The notes beneath the pieces were generated by a model that was not told where the DNA came from, ran no database searches, and worked only from the letters and a program-made list of their open reading frames with translations. From contig CM076144.1 of the NCBI GenBank assembly GCA_038025085.1, forward strand, positions 1,674,001-1,738,000: a stretch of DNA of 64,000 nucleotides. The letters run 5' to 3'. Positions 35,039 through 46,428 of this stretch are shown here, piece after piece. The stretch comes from Tetragonia tetragonoides (taxonomy: Eukaryota > Streptophyta > Magnoliopsida > Caryophyllales > Aizoaceae). Both the position numbers and the translations under genes were made by a program. Every line of letters begins with the position of its first letter. The stretch's first letter is position 1.

Positions 35039-36490
35039 AAACGATAGAGAACTCGTTGAATAGAAAGATCTGTGGGAGGGGTCACGACACGAAAAATGGT
35101 GACATACATCTCTTGATTATGCACCCTCCTTCCTGGAGTCAACAGAAAGACACATACATTGTTGTGCTCTATAGTGTTGTCATGTACAAATTGAGGCCAT
35201 CCCTTGCTCAACCTGCATTCGCCTTTGGAAGTCCATACCACTCCAACCTTCCATGTTTCCTGAGTTGTATACACCCGCAACAGTATCTCGTGAGGTCGAT
35301 GAATCATATTATCCACTGCCCAGGTCTTTGAAATTTGCTGAAAAATGTGAAACATAGTGAATTGTAACCCCATAAACCACAATTGTTTATTATGTTTATT
35401 AGCATACAAAAATCATAAAACTAATACTTAATAAAAACATACCAAATATATTCCGGTATACACATGTGATTTTCTCATTTGGATCATGGTAGGTGGTTGA
35501 GGTGGGTTTCCCATCCTCTCGACAAACCTCTGAGCAAGGAAGTATGTTGCGTTTATTTCTTCTTGGGTGACTAGTCTCCTATTTGATGAGTGGATGATTT
35601 TAGAGTTTCTTCCTGCATATGCACATGTAATTTTAACATGTATCATAATTATTTCCAATATATGATAAATAAATTGAATTTTTATGCATTGAAGTGAGAT
35701 AGATATTACTTCTCCACCGAGGACGGTCGACCTCCGAATCTGGTGAATCTTCAGAGTCCCCTGAATCACCATCTTCTTCATCTTCCTCTCCATCAGAGTT
35801 GTTTGAAATGAGACAACCATTTTTTTAGAACTTCCTGCTTGGTTAAGGTTTGAAGATTCGCTGTGGAAGTATGTATGAACTTCCCTTAGCGGTTCAGTTG
35901 AAGAAATGCTCATGACAGAGAAAGACTCAGACATATCATTATCATTATCATTTTGTTCAATAATGTGCACACTGTCATCCTGATCATTAATAATTTTCAC
36001 ATTATCCTCATAATTGATTTCCACATTTTCATCATTATTTTCAGCAGCATGCAACCCATCACAAGCAGATTCATCAAATATGTTCACAACCAAATTAGAT
36101 GGAGTACGTAGTAGGTGAAAAACTAGGAACCAACCAGGTTTGAGACCATGATCATTTACAAATGAAGTCCACCCCTCAGTGATATAGATAAATTCCCCCC
36201 TTTTTTCTCATTATCACATTCCATGATTCTCCTGTTGGGCCATGAAGAATCCCGTTTGTACCAATGCGATGGCCAAATTCTCTGGTGAAACGCTTTGGAA
36301 TACGCTGCAAGAATGAATAATCTCCACGATTATGATTAATATATGTGTATATTATATATCATAATAATTTACTTGGCGCTTGAATAAACTTACTAATTCT
36401 TCCTCATAATGGTCAGGAATCATGTGTTGGAAAAATCGAGCTCTATCATATGTAATTGGCATATTGTCGTCCGAAACTATAATTACCAAG
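35039..36490 (-). pseudogene. two-B3-domain protein gene carried by the MULE, broken
   Basis: Minus-strand exons encode DRARFFQHMIPDHYEEEL, then RIPKRFTREFGHRIGTNG, GWTSFVNDHGLKPGWFLVF (first B3 domain), an acidic linker, and a second B3 domain with KTWAVDNMIHRPHEILLR and CRLSKGWPQFVHDN, ending LYRL at 35039. The architecture resembles REM-type B3 DNA-binding proteins. The frame must be shifted at least twice: at an A6-G6 homopolymer near 36200 and at an A run near 35825. So it is probably dead. Splice sites such as TTA|GTAAGT and GCAG|CGTATT near 36300-36390 look intact. It could be a captured host gene or an accessory gene of this MULE family. Confidence 0.75.
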
Positions 36491-37550
36491 AATGAAAATT
36501 AAATTAATATCAACTACTAAGTTGTTCGTACAATAACATATAATAAACATATTGGCTACCTACAAATGGATCTAGGAGGCACAGGGGTTGGTTGGAATTC
36601 TAGTCAGAGAAGCAACATAATAAGGAAACAAATATCAAGTAACAACATATAATAAGGAAATGCTTTATATGAACTAGCTTAAATCTGGATATAAAGAAAT
36701 ATATGTTCTGGAGGATCTATCTAGGAAGGAAGATTTCTTAGACAGTGGCAAAATCCACTCATGGCACCAAAGAAAATCAAACCAGAATGTGAATTGGCAA
36801 TAGCTACAGAGCTTGTGCTTGATTACCTGTGTATTTGGTGGCAAAAAAAGGCAACTCAGATTTGCCTGGGTATAGAGACAGATTCGCCAAGTAGTTCTCT
36901 GCATACATATGTAAAAATAGTCAACATACATACAAATAATCGAAATGGAGGAATAACGATATACCAATTTGTGACAAAAATAAAAACTAACTAACTATTT
37001 TCGATTATAAAACTAACCTTCATTATTCCAAAATTTATAGTAATTACGAAAATTAATTAGCAATTTAATCAAGAATTGAAAATTAAGGAGGAATAACGAG
37101 TATACCTTGATAGATCTTCGATTGTGGGTTGAAAATGGAGGATCTTCAATTGTGGGTTGATAATGGATATAAGAGACGGTTTTGTGAAGGGAGAATGGGG
37201 GTGAAAGGGGTGAAGTGTAGAATGGCGGTGGTTTAGTGATGAGTGAGAAAAATAAGTGAAAAATTAAGAAAGAAACATTTGCATAGGTATTTGCTAGTTT
37301 TGGTCGGTTCTTGGGAGGTACCCGTTAATGGGTGATGATTCGAAATTTCAGTTTGTAATTTGTACATATAAAATTATATCAATGATAATTGTACAATAAC
37401 TATATATGTACTACACTGGACTATAATATACAAACTACTATAAAACTGTACTAAGGTCACTATAATTGTACCAACTATTTCGTCAAAAGTAACTACAGAC
37501 AACACTGAAAGTTTCGCCCACTTTATGGAAATTTGTACTAGAAGACCTAT
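36491..37550. other. upstream region of the B3 gene and AT-rich spacer
   Basis: Noncoding. An imperfect duplication around ATCTTCGATTGTGGGTTGA occurs at 37124 and 37143. 37340-37550 is very AT-rich and ends at the internal terminal repeat. Confidence 0.45.
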
Positions 37551-37615
37551 GTAAGTTGCTACGAGTCTTTCGGGAAGACAAGAAAATTGTCTTCCAAAGT
37601 CTATGTGGAAGCCAA
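37551..37615 (+). repeat. MULE terminal repeat, internal copy
   Basis: Nearly identical to the inverse of 46126-46190. It marks the outer edge of the left palindrome arm. It includes a perfect 9-bp stem, GGAAGACAA and TTGTCTTCC, around a GAAAA loop at 37573-37595. Confidence 0.85.
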
Positions 37616-38921
37616 AATATTGTACGAAAAGTGAATCATCAGTAAAAGTAATAGATAAAAGGGAACCAAAAACCCCTCCTTACCCTGTCAAAATAAAAAT
37701 TATATTCCTTTAATTAAATAACTCAAAACACCATACTTCTCACTCCTCACTCATCAATCTTCACTATCCTCACTCTCTCTCTTCGTACATAACATTCCCA
37801 ATTATTTTCTCTGTCATCCGCACCACCATATCCACCACCGCCTCTCTCACCGCACCACCATGCTTGGCACCACCATTGCTCCCCCCCTCTCTTTTAAAAA
37901 ACCTCATTCTCTTCCCACCCGAATCGAAGAACACCCAAATCGAAGAACACCCAAATCGAAGAAAACTCTCTATCTACGAAGAACCCCAAATCCTAATTTT
38001 GTCTCTTAAAAACCCTCCCCAATTTTCTTACCACCGCGCAAAAGCAGGCAGGACAACCAATTCTTCATCTCATCAACCCGGTAACAAACCCCCAATTTAT
38101 CCAATCTCCGAATTGGCGAACGAAGGTGTTAATGAATGATGACGACAAAGCCTTTTGGAAGGTTTTCTCTCGATAAGCCAGGCTAGTGAAGACTGAACAT
38201 TTAAATTTTGAAGAAAGTTAGGGTTTACAAAATTTCCCTTTTTTTCCCATATTAATTGATATATTGAAATTGAAATTAGAGTTTAGAATAATAATTTGTT
38301 TAAGCGTCGTGTATTTGTTTTTTTAGATAAGAAAGCGTCGTGTATTTGTTTATGGAGGATAATGAAAATTTCCACTACCGACTCCTGGGTTTTCTGTTGA
38401 TATTATATGTTGATTTTCTGTATGTTCTTTTATCCATTTTTATTGATGTATTGATATTTAAAATTGAAAGTAGTGGTTTGAAAATTGTGAATTGAGATTA
38501 TGTCGGAATATGGGAAATTTGCACAACAGAGCCATGGGGGTTTATTTTCATCCATTTTGATGGGTTTGATTATAGTGGATAATAGAAAATGAATTGCTGT
38601 TGGAGGTTTGACACTGTTTTTATAGATGCATCATTGCGTTTAAGTGGCCTGATTTTGCATTTAGAAAGAGGATATGTACCTGATTGTTGCTTTGAGGTTG
38701 GAAAATGGTTGACCACTGTCATCCTACATTTTTGATTATGGGGGATCATGGAAAATTCCACAATCGAGGCATGGCTTTGTGGAATATGTCTTCTATGTCT
38801 ATGTGTTCTATGCCATAGTGTTTCCACAGATGCGTTCTCATTCCATAGTGATTATGGTAAATTCCAGAGTAAATGAGTATGAATTTAATATGAATGTGTT
38901 TAATGGTTGGAGATTTTTTAG

Positions 38922-41775
38922 GTAAAAGGATTCGTGAGGATTACTTATGTGGGAATACGAAGAGAAGAAAATTGAACCCTGAAAGCACATCAAATACAAT
39001 GGTAAGTGTGATTCAATTAGGTACGGTTTTGTGTATTTGAATTTTTATGTTTGGTGATTTAGTTGATAGTAAAAGGTTACTGTTATTTGTTTACATTGTA
39101 TTAAAAATGGTCATCCAAACTATGTTATAGGAATTTTCGATTGTGAACGAGAGAAACAATTTAGCTACAAGTGGTGAAGGGATTCTGAAAAAAGCAAAGA
39201 AGGAAAGGAAGAAGGCGAAAACGTCAACAAGTAAACCTGTAAGTGTATAGTTTGATCTATATTTATGATGAATTTTTAGAACAAGCTTATTTAAATACAT
39301 ATAAAAAAAAATTGAATTGGTAGACTAAGCAGTTAATGATGAGTACATATGACAGGCACCTAACATGAGGGGATTGCCGGAGAATGTAGCTTCATTTCGA
39401 ATCGGTTTCACGAATCAGCAGAGGGAATGGGTGGAAGCTATGGGATTTTGGTCGATTTTTTTAATGGATAACTTGAAGATGGACCGTCAATTGGCCTATT
39501 GGTTGATGGAGCGTTTTGATGACGAAACCTGCACATTGCACATAAGGGAGAATGTCGATGTCAAAATAACTGCAAATGAAGTTTCGTGGATCCTTGGAAT
39601 TCGTAATGGGGACATTCCAGTTGAGAACGATGTGGCAGACAAAGAAGCATATGAGTTAATCAAGAAGACGTATGAAAGTAAGTCAGAAATCGTTCAGGAA
39701 GGAGTTGTAAAAAAGAGGGGTATTGTTTCTTCGGCTTGCTGAGTTGTATCCAAATTGATACATCTTTTGAAGAATTTAAGATACACTTTTTTATGTATGT
39801 GTTGGGGACATTTCTATGCCCAACTCCGCAATATGCTTTAAGCCCCAGGTTGTTGAAGTTTGCAATGAATGTAGGGGACCCAAAGGATTATGACTAGGCT
39901 ACTTTGGTGTTGAATGAGTTGATTGGTGCACGAAGAAAAGTGAGGCAAAAGAGGGAGAGGATTAAGGAGAAACTGGAGAAACTTGGTAAAAAACCAATTT
40001 ATCCATTTGGTGGGTATGGTGGTTGTTTGATGGTTTTAGTGGTAAGTTCATGGCATAATTGTTATATTTGAAATGCATTCACTCATATATTATTACCTAA
40101 ATTAATTTTCGTATGACCTGCCAATAGCCTCATTCATGATCTGCCAATGCCCTTAATCATGACCTTCCAATGCCCTTAATCATGATCTTCCAATGGCCTC
40201 ATTCATGACAGTCCAATGGACTTAATCATGACCTGCCAATGGGCTTACTCATGACCTTCCGATGGCCTTATTCATGACTTGCCAATGGCTTGATTCATGA
40301 CCCGCCAATGGCCTTACTCATGACATTACAATGGCCTTGTTCATGACATACCAATGATCACACATTCATATTGAATCACCAACATCAATGTTTAATACTG
40401 TTTAATAGTCATAGGTTTGAATAAATCACACATTCATATTCAATCAGCAACATCAAATTGGAGAAACTTGGAAAAAAACCAATATATCCATTGGGTGGGT
40501 ATGGTGGTTGTTTGATGGTTTCGTCATTGTTAGATTTGAAATGCATTCATTCATTTTTTATTACCTAACTTTTCGTATGTTGTAGATTTTTTACTTGGAT
40601 AGGTTGGATACTGGGAAAATGATTGGTTGGGGAGGGAGCAAGCAAAGTAAGAAAAGGTTGTGTGCATGGACTAAAAAATCCATGAAACAAGCAGTGGAAG
40701 CAGACTACGATAAGGAGACAAAGCAATTTGGTAAAGCCAAGGTGAGGACAAACCATTTTCAACTAATAAACTTTACATGAGAAGATGTTAATGTATAAAA
40801 TTCCATTTATCGTGTGTATAGATTTTGGATGTAACGAAGGTAAAATATAGGGAGAGGCATCCGAAAGAAGTTGATGGCGTCCTTTACAAGGACGTATGTG
40901 ATGATCTGGGTCCTTATGGCGGTCACAAGGTAAGTATGTTTATATTTCAAATGTTCATTTCCGTGCAACCAATTTACTGCAGGTATTTGTCTAGAAGTTA
41001 GAAGTAGGTAGCCGCTCTTATAATTAGTTCACTACGCATTTCTAATGATCTCAGTAAAAGTATACTTAAATTTGTTGGACCCTTATGATATATTTTCATT
41101 CCATGACTATTTCAATTCTTTGTCTTCATTATTGATTCTGAATTTTATTTTGTAGTATGAAAGTAGGCAAAAAATAAGACAGTCAAACATAGTAACCAGA
41201 TTTGAAATAACATAAAGTTGTGTGACTTCATAATTGGGTTGGTTTTTTTTTATTTGATTTAGGTGTTTTTGGAAAAATTTCGTTATCCACATAGGACCAA
41301 TGTAATAAACTTGACTGGGGATATTCTGCACCCTGGATTTGCACAATCGACCGCATAGTTATTGCAACCAAAGGTGTCTAAGGGTGTTGATAGTGAAGCA
41401 GGGGTTGAAACAAGTTCACATGAAATGGCAAGAGATATAAGTTCACACGAAATGGCAAGAGATATAAAGTTCACATGAAGGGCCAAGAGATATAAGTGTT
41501 GGATCCTTAAATGATCCCAAATCAGATTCGCATGACCTAAATGAAAGCCCTGATCTTCAAATTGGTAAGGTTTATGGTTGTGATGGTGGTGAAAAGTTGA
41601 CCTATTTCCCCAGCTTGTTTTATGATGCTAGTGCTGCTAGTGGTCACAAAGGTTTTAATAGTGTTACCCCTTTAAATGATGACGATTGTCTAGAAGACGG
41701 GTTTTTTTCTACGGAAAATACCGGAAAATGACCAGAAAATGCCCTGATCATTTATGTCTAGATATTAATGTGAGT
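38922..41775 (+). pseudogene. second MULE-family gene (plant-mobile/Ulp1-MULE-like), left-arm copy
   Basis: Recognisable exons: 38922-39001 (KRIREDYLCGN), 39131-39238 (Lys-rich, KKERKKAKT), 39356 onward (MRGLPENVASFRIGFTNQQ ... ADKEAYELIKK), then near 40588 (FYLDRLDTGKMIGWGG) and near 41260 (VFLEKFRYPHRTNVINLTG). The sequence resembles the N-terminal part of proteins carried by many plant MULEs, often fused to a Ulp1-like peptidase. No peptidase part is present: the frame runs into the palindrome centre. Relative to the right arm this copy has a frameshift at about 39737 and TGG-to-TAG at about 39896. I cannot assign a function. Confidence 0.7.
40115..40360 (-). repeat. 23-bp minisatellite, array 2 (left arm)
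   Basis: About 10 copies, inverted relative to arrays 1 and 3: CATGACCTGCCAATGGCC on this strand. It is shorter than its mirror array at 43236-43600. Confidence 0.85.
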
Positions 41776-41834
41776 TGCACTAATGCCATTTAATTTCATT
41801 AATTTCAGTAATTTCAGTACAACCCTTGAAAAAC

Positions 41835-44820
41835 TGAAAAACTGATTGCCATATCAATGTCATGAGGAGTCATTTTCTGATGATTTTCTGTAGAAAAAAA
41901 CCCGTCTTCTAGACAATCATCATCATTTAAAGGGGTAATACTATCAAAACCTTTATGACCACTAGCAGCACTAGCATCATAAAACAAGCTGGGGAAATAG
42001 GTCAACTTTTCACCACCATCACAACCATAAAACTTACCAATTTGAAGATCAGGGTTTTCAATTAGGTCATGCAAATCTGATTTGGGATCATTTGAGGATC
42101 CAACACTTATATCTCTTGGCCCTTTATGTGAACTTATATCTCTTGCCATTTCGTGTGAACTTATATCTCTTGCCATTTCATGTGAACTTGTTTCAACCCC
42201 TGCTTCACTATCAACACCCTTTGACACCTTTGATTGCAATAAATATGCGGTCGATTGTGCAAATCCAGGGTGCAGAATATCCCAGTCAAGTTCATTACAT
42301 TGGTCCCATGTGGATAACGAAATTTTTCCAAAAACACCTAAATCAAATAAAAAAAACCCAATTATGAAGTCACACAACTTTATGTTATTTCAAATCTGGT
42401 TACTATGTTTGACTGTCTTATTTTTTGCCTACTTTTATACTACAAAATAAAATTCAGAATCAATAATGAAGACAAAGAACTGAAATAGTCATGGAATGCA
42501 AATATATCATAAGGGTCCAACAAATTTAATATACTTTTATTGAGATCATTAGAAATGCGTAGTGAACTAATTATAAGTGCGGCTACCTACTTCTAACTTC
42601 TAAACAAATACCTGCAGCAAATTGGTTGCATGGAAATGAACATTTGAAATATAAACATACTTACCTTGTGACCGCCATAAGAATCCAAATCATCATATAC
42701 GTCCATGTAAAGTACGCCATCAACTTCTTTCGGATGCCTCTCCCTATATTTTACCTTCGTTACATCCAAATCTATACACACGATAAATGGAATTTTATAC
42801 ATTAACATCTTCTCATGTAAAGTTTATTAGTTGAAAATGGTTTGTCCTCATCTTGGCTTTACCAAATTGCTTTGTCTCCTTATCGTAGTCTGCTTCCACT
42901 GCTTGTTTCATGGATTTTTTAGTCCATGCACACAACCTTTCCTTACTTTGCTTGCTCCCTCCCCAACCAATCACTTTCCCAGTATCCAACCTATCCAAGT
43001 AAATAATCTACAACATACGAAAAATGAGTTAGGTAATAAAAAAAATGAATGAATGCATTTCAAATCTAACAATGACGAAACCATCAAACAACCACCATAC
43101 CCACCCAATGGATATATTGGTTTTTTTCCAAGTTTCTCCAATTTGATGTTGCTGATTGAATATGAATGTGTGATTTAAACCTATGACTATTAAACAGTAT
43201 TAAACATTGATGTTGGTGATTTAATATGAATGTGTGATCATTGGTATGTCATGAACAAGGCCATTAGCAGGTCATGAATCAAGCCATTAGTCGGTCGTGA
43301 ATAAGGCCATTGGAATGTCATGAGTAAGGCCATTGGCAGGTCATGAATCAAATCATTGGCAGGTCATGAATAAGGCCATAGGAATGTCATGAGTAAGGCC
43401 ATTGGCAGGTCATGAATCAAGCCATTGACAGGTCATGAATAAGGCCATCGGAAGATCATGAGTAAGCCCATTGGCAGGTCATGATTAAGTCCATTGGACT
43501 GTCATGAATGAGGCCATTGGCAGGTCATGATTAAGGGCATTGGAAGGTCATGATTAAGGGCATTGGCAGGTCATGAATGAGGCCATTGGCATGTCATACG
43601 AAAATTAATTTAGGTAATAATATATGAGTGAATGCATTTCAAATATAACAATTATGCCATGAACTTACCACTAAAACCAATCAAACAACCACCATACCCA
43701 CCAAATGGATATATTGGGTTTTTTTTTACCAAGTTTCTCCATTTTCTCCTTAATCCTCTCCCTCTCCTGCCTCACTTTTCTTCGTGTAACAATCAACTCA
43801 TTCAACACCAAAATAGCCCAATCATAATCCTTTGGGTCCCCTACATTCATTGCAAACTTCAACAACCTGGTTCTTAAAGCATATTGCTGAGTTGGGCATA
43901 GAAATGTCCCCAACACATACATAAGAAAGTGTATCTTAAATTCTTCAAAAGATGTATCAATTTGGATACAACTCAGCACCGCCGAAGAAACAATACCCCT
44001 CTTCTTTACCACTCCTTCGTCAACGATTTCTGACTTACTTTCATACGCCTTCTTGATTAACTCATAAGCTTCTTTGTCTGCCACATCGTTCTCAACTGGA
44101 ATGTCCCCATTACGAATTCCAAGGATCCACGAAACATCATTTGCAGTTATTTTGACATCGACATTCTTCCTTATGTGCAATGTGCAGGTTTCGTCATCTC
44201 TCCCTTATGTGCAATGTGCAGGTTTCGTCATCAAAACGCTCCATCAACCAATAGGCCAATTGACGGTCCATCTTCAAGTTATCCATTAACAAAATCGACC
44301 AAAATCCCATAGCTTCCACCCATTCCCTCTGTTGATTCGTGAAATCGATTCGAAATGAAGCTACATTCTCCGGCAATCCCCTCATGTTAGGTGCCTGTCA
44401 TATGTACTCATCATTAGCTGCTTAGTCTACCAATTCATTTTTTTTTATATATTTATTTAGATAAGCTTATTCTAAAAATTCATCATAAATATAGATCAAA
44501 CTATACACTTACAGGTTTACTTGTTGACGTTTTCGCCTTCTTCCTTTCCTTCTTTGCTTTTTTCAGAATCCCTTCACCACTTGTAGCCAAATTGTTTCTC
44601 TCGTTCACAACCGAAAATTCCTATACAATAGTTTGGATGACCATTTTTAATTCAATGTAAATAAATAACAGTAACCTTTACTATCAACTAAATCACCAAA
44701 CATAAAAATTCAAATACACAAAACCGTACATATTTGAATCACACTTACCATTGTATTTGATGTGCTTTTAGGGTTCAATTTTCTTCTCTTCGTATCTCCA
44801 CATAAGTAATCCTCAAAATC
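41835..44820 (-). pseudogene. second MULE-family gene, right-arm copy
   Basis: The mirror copy is better preserved. 44180-43671 stays open for 169 codons (VDVKITANDVSWILGIRNG ... FLMYVLGTFLCPTQQYAL ... KVRQERERIKEKMEKLG), where the left arm is broken. The N-terminal exon (MRGLPENVASFRIDF, from 44385) is cut off by the local 31-bp duplication at 44167-44232. Further exons are MDRLDTGKVIGWGGSKQ at 42998 and 42377-41814, with a repeated SSHEMARDI motif and acidic NDDDCLEDGFF. No peptidase or transposase motif was seen. Confidence 0.7.
43236..43600 (+). repeat. 23-bp minisatellite, array 3 (right arm)
   Basis: About 16 copies of AAGGCCATTGGCAGGTCATG-type units. The 5' flank matches that of array 1 at 34380-34440. 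Confidence 0.85.
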
Positions 44821-46125
44821 CTTTTACCTAAAAAATCTCCAACCATCAAACACATTCATATTAAATTCATACTCATTTACTCTGGAATTTACCATAATCG
44901 CTATGGAATGAGAGCGCAACTGTGGAAACACTATGGCATAGAAAACATAGACATAGAAGACATATTCCACAAAGCGATGCCTCGATTGTGGAATTTTCCA
45001 TGATCCCCCATAATAAAAAAATGTAGGATGACATTGGTCAACCCTTTTCCAACGTCAAAGCAACAATCAGGTACATATCCTCTTTCTAAATGCAAAATCA
45101 GGCCACTTAAACGCAATGATGCACCTATAAAAACAGTGTCAAACCCCCAACACCAATTCATTTTCTATTATCCACTATAATCAAACCCATCAAATTGGAT
45201 CAAAATAAACCCCCATAGCTCTGTTGTGCAAATTTTCCCATATTCCCACATAATCTCAATTCACAATTTTCAAACCACTACTTTCAATTTCAAATATCAA
45301 TACATCAATAAAAATGGATAAAAGAACATACAGAAAATCAACATACAATATCAATAGAAAACCCAGGAGTCGGTAGTGGAAATTTCCATTATCCTCCATA
45401 AACAAATACACGACGCTTTCTTATCTAAAAAAACAAATACACGACGCTTAAACTAATTAGTATTCTAAACCCTAATTTCAATTTCAATATATCAATTAAT
45501 ATGGGAAAAAAAACTGAAATTTTGTAAACCCCAACTTTCTTCAAAATTTAAATGTTCAGTCTTCACTAACCTGGATTATCGAGAGAAAACCTTCCAAATG
45601 GCTTTGTCGTCATCATCCATTAACACCTTCGTTCGCCAATTCGTAGATTGGATAAATTGGGGGTTTGTTACCGGGTTGATGAGATGAAGAATTAGCTGTC
45701 CTGCCTGCTTTTGCGCGGTGGTAAGAAAATTGGGGAGGGTTTTTAAGAGACAAAATTAGGATTTGGGGTTCTTCGTAGATAGAGAGCGTTCTTCGATTTG
45801 GGTGTTCTTCGATTTGGGTAGGAGGAGAATGAGGTTTTTTAAAAGAGAGGGGGGGAGCAATGTTGGTGCGGCGAAAGCATGGTGGTGCGGTGAGAGAGGC
45901 GGTGGTGGATATGGTGGTGCGGATGAGAGAGAAAATAACAGGGAATGTTATGTACGAAGAGAGAGAGTGAGGATAGTGAAGATTGATGAGTGAGGAGTGA
46001 GAAGTATGGTGTTTTGAGTTATTTAATTAAAGGAATATAATTTTTATTTTGACAAGGGTAAGGAGGGGTTTTTGGTTCCCTTTTATCTATTACTTTTATT
46101 GATGATTCACTTTTAGTACAATTTT

Positions 46126-46190
46126 TTGGCTGCCACATAGACTTTAGAAGACAATTTTCTTGTCTTCCCGAAAGACTCGTAGCAGCTTTG
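46126..46190 (-). repeat. MULE terminal repeat, right end
   Basis: Inverse of the left and internal terminal repeats; it abuts the 9-bp duplication at 46191-46199. Confidence 0.87.
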
Positions 46191-46428
46191 ATCTTAGCAG
46201 GATTCCTTGTTACTAATTTTATGCACACAAACCCTTCTCTTAGACTGATTAATATTGCTGAGGCTGGACTCAGAAGGTACTTGGAAAGGCATCTCCAAGT
46301 ACTACTATAGAATATCAGAACTCTGCCGCTGAGGCGAAGAAAACCGGAGATACTACAACACACACTTCTTAGCTTGAACTTGTTCCGGTCTGCATTATCA
46401 TCGCTTCCAAATAGTTCATAGTTCGTTA
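46191..46428 (+). pseudogene. MIP2/NBAS-like pseudogene, downstream segment
   Basis: Continues the frame broken at 29862: ILAGFLVTNFMHTNPSLRLI then NIAEAGLRRYLERHLQVLL and a stop. After a shift the C-terminal end NLFRSALSSLPNSS is followed by a stop at about 46426. This is the natural C-terminus of the family. About 60-70 codons expected between STII and ELVKADQ are missing upstream of the MULE. This is non-functional. Confidence 0.82.

Larger units (their letters stand above)
37551..41775 (+). repeat. left arm of an 8.6-kb palindrome
   Basis: Reads base for base, with scattered changes, as the inverse of about 41835-46190. Matching points sum to a near-constant value: 38077 with 45675, 39365 with 44385. 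After the minisatellite the sum drops by about 157, because the right-arm array is longer by about seven units. The centre is near 41800 with only a short unmatched spacer. Confidence 0.93.
29863..46190. mobile_element. 16.3-kb composite Mutator-like element (MULE)
   Basis: The element is bounded by related inverted ends (29863-29927 and 46190-46126) and a 9-bp duplication ATCTTAGCA. When it and one duplication are removed, the host frame reads ELAKVDRQ-ILAGFLVTNF, restoring the conserved MIP2/NBAS sequence. Its content in order: left end, tandem repeats with a nested MITE, dead FAR1-type transposase, 23-bp minisatellite, broken B3 gene (minus), an internal third copy of the terminal repeat, and then an 8.6-kb palindrome of a second MULE gene. 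All coding parts carry stops or shifts, so it is not autonomous now. The duplication shows that it, or its precursor, inserted as a unit. Confidence 0.88.
41835..46190 (-). repeat. right arm of the 8.6-kb palindrome
   Basis: Inverse of the left arm, including the terminal repeat at its outer end, which is also the true right end of the whole MULE. A private tandem duplication of about 31 bp at 44167-44232 (repeat of TTATGTGCAATGTGCAGG) is absent from the left arm. Confidence 0.93.

Noticed and set aside
35039..36490. Functional host B3 transcription factor gene
   Set aside because: At least two frameshifts are needed to read it, and it lies inside the MULE between its ends.
29863..37550. Two separate MULEs side by side (left half and palindrome) each with own target duplication
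   Set aside because: No duplication was found around 37551, while the outer pair at 29854 and 46191 is exact and restores the host frame. The internal terminal repeat is better explained by inverted duplication within the element, though nested insertion followed by loss cannot be fully excluded.
37551..46190. Helitron, because of the terminal hairpin
   Set aside because: Inverted ends and a 9-bp target duplication do not fit Helitrons, which lack both; no CTRR-type end was seen next to the hairpin.
28741..46428. Intact MIP2/NBAS-like gene with a 16-kb intron
   Set aside because: The gap is bounded by a 9-bp duplication and MULE ends, not splice sites, and the coding segments contain stops and frameshifts.
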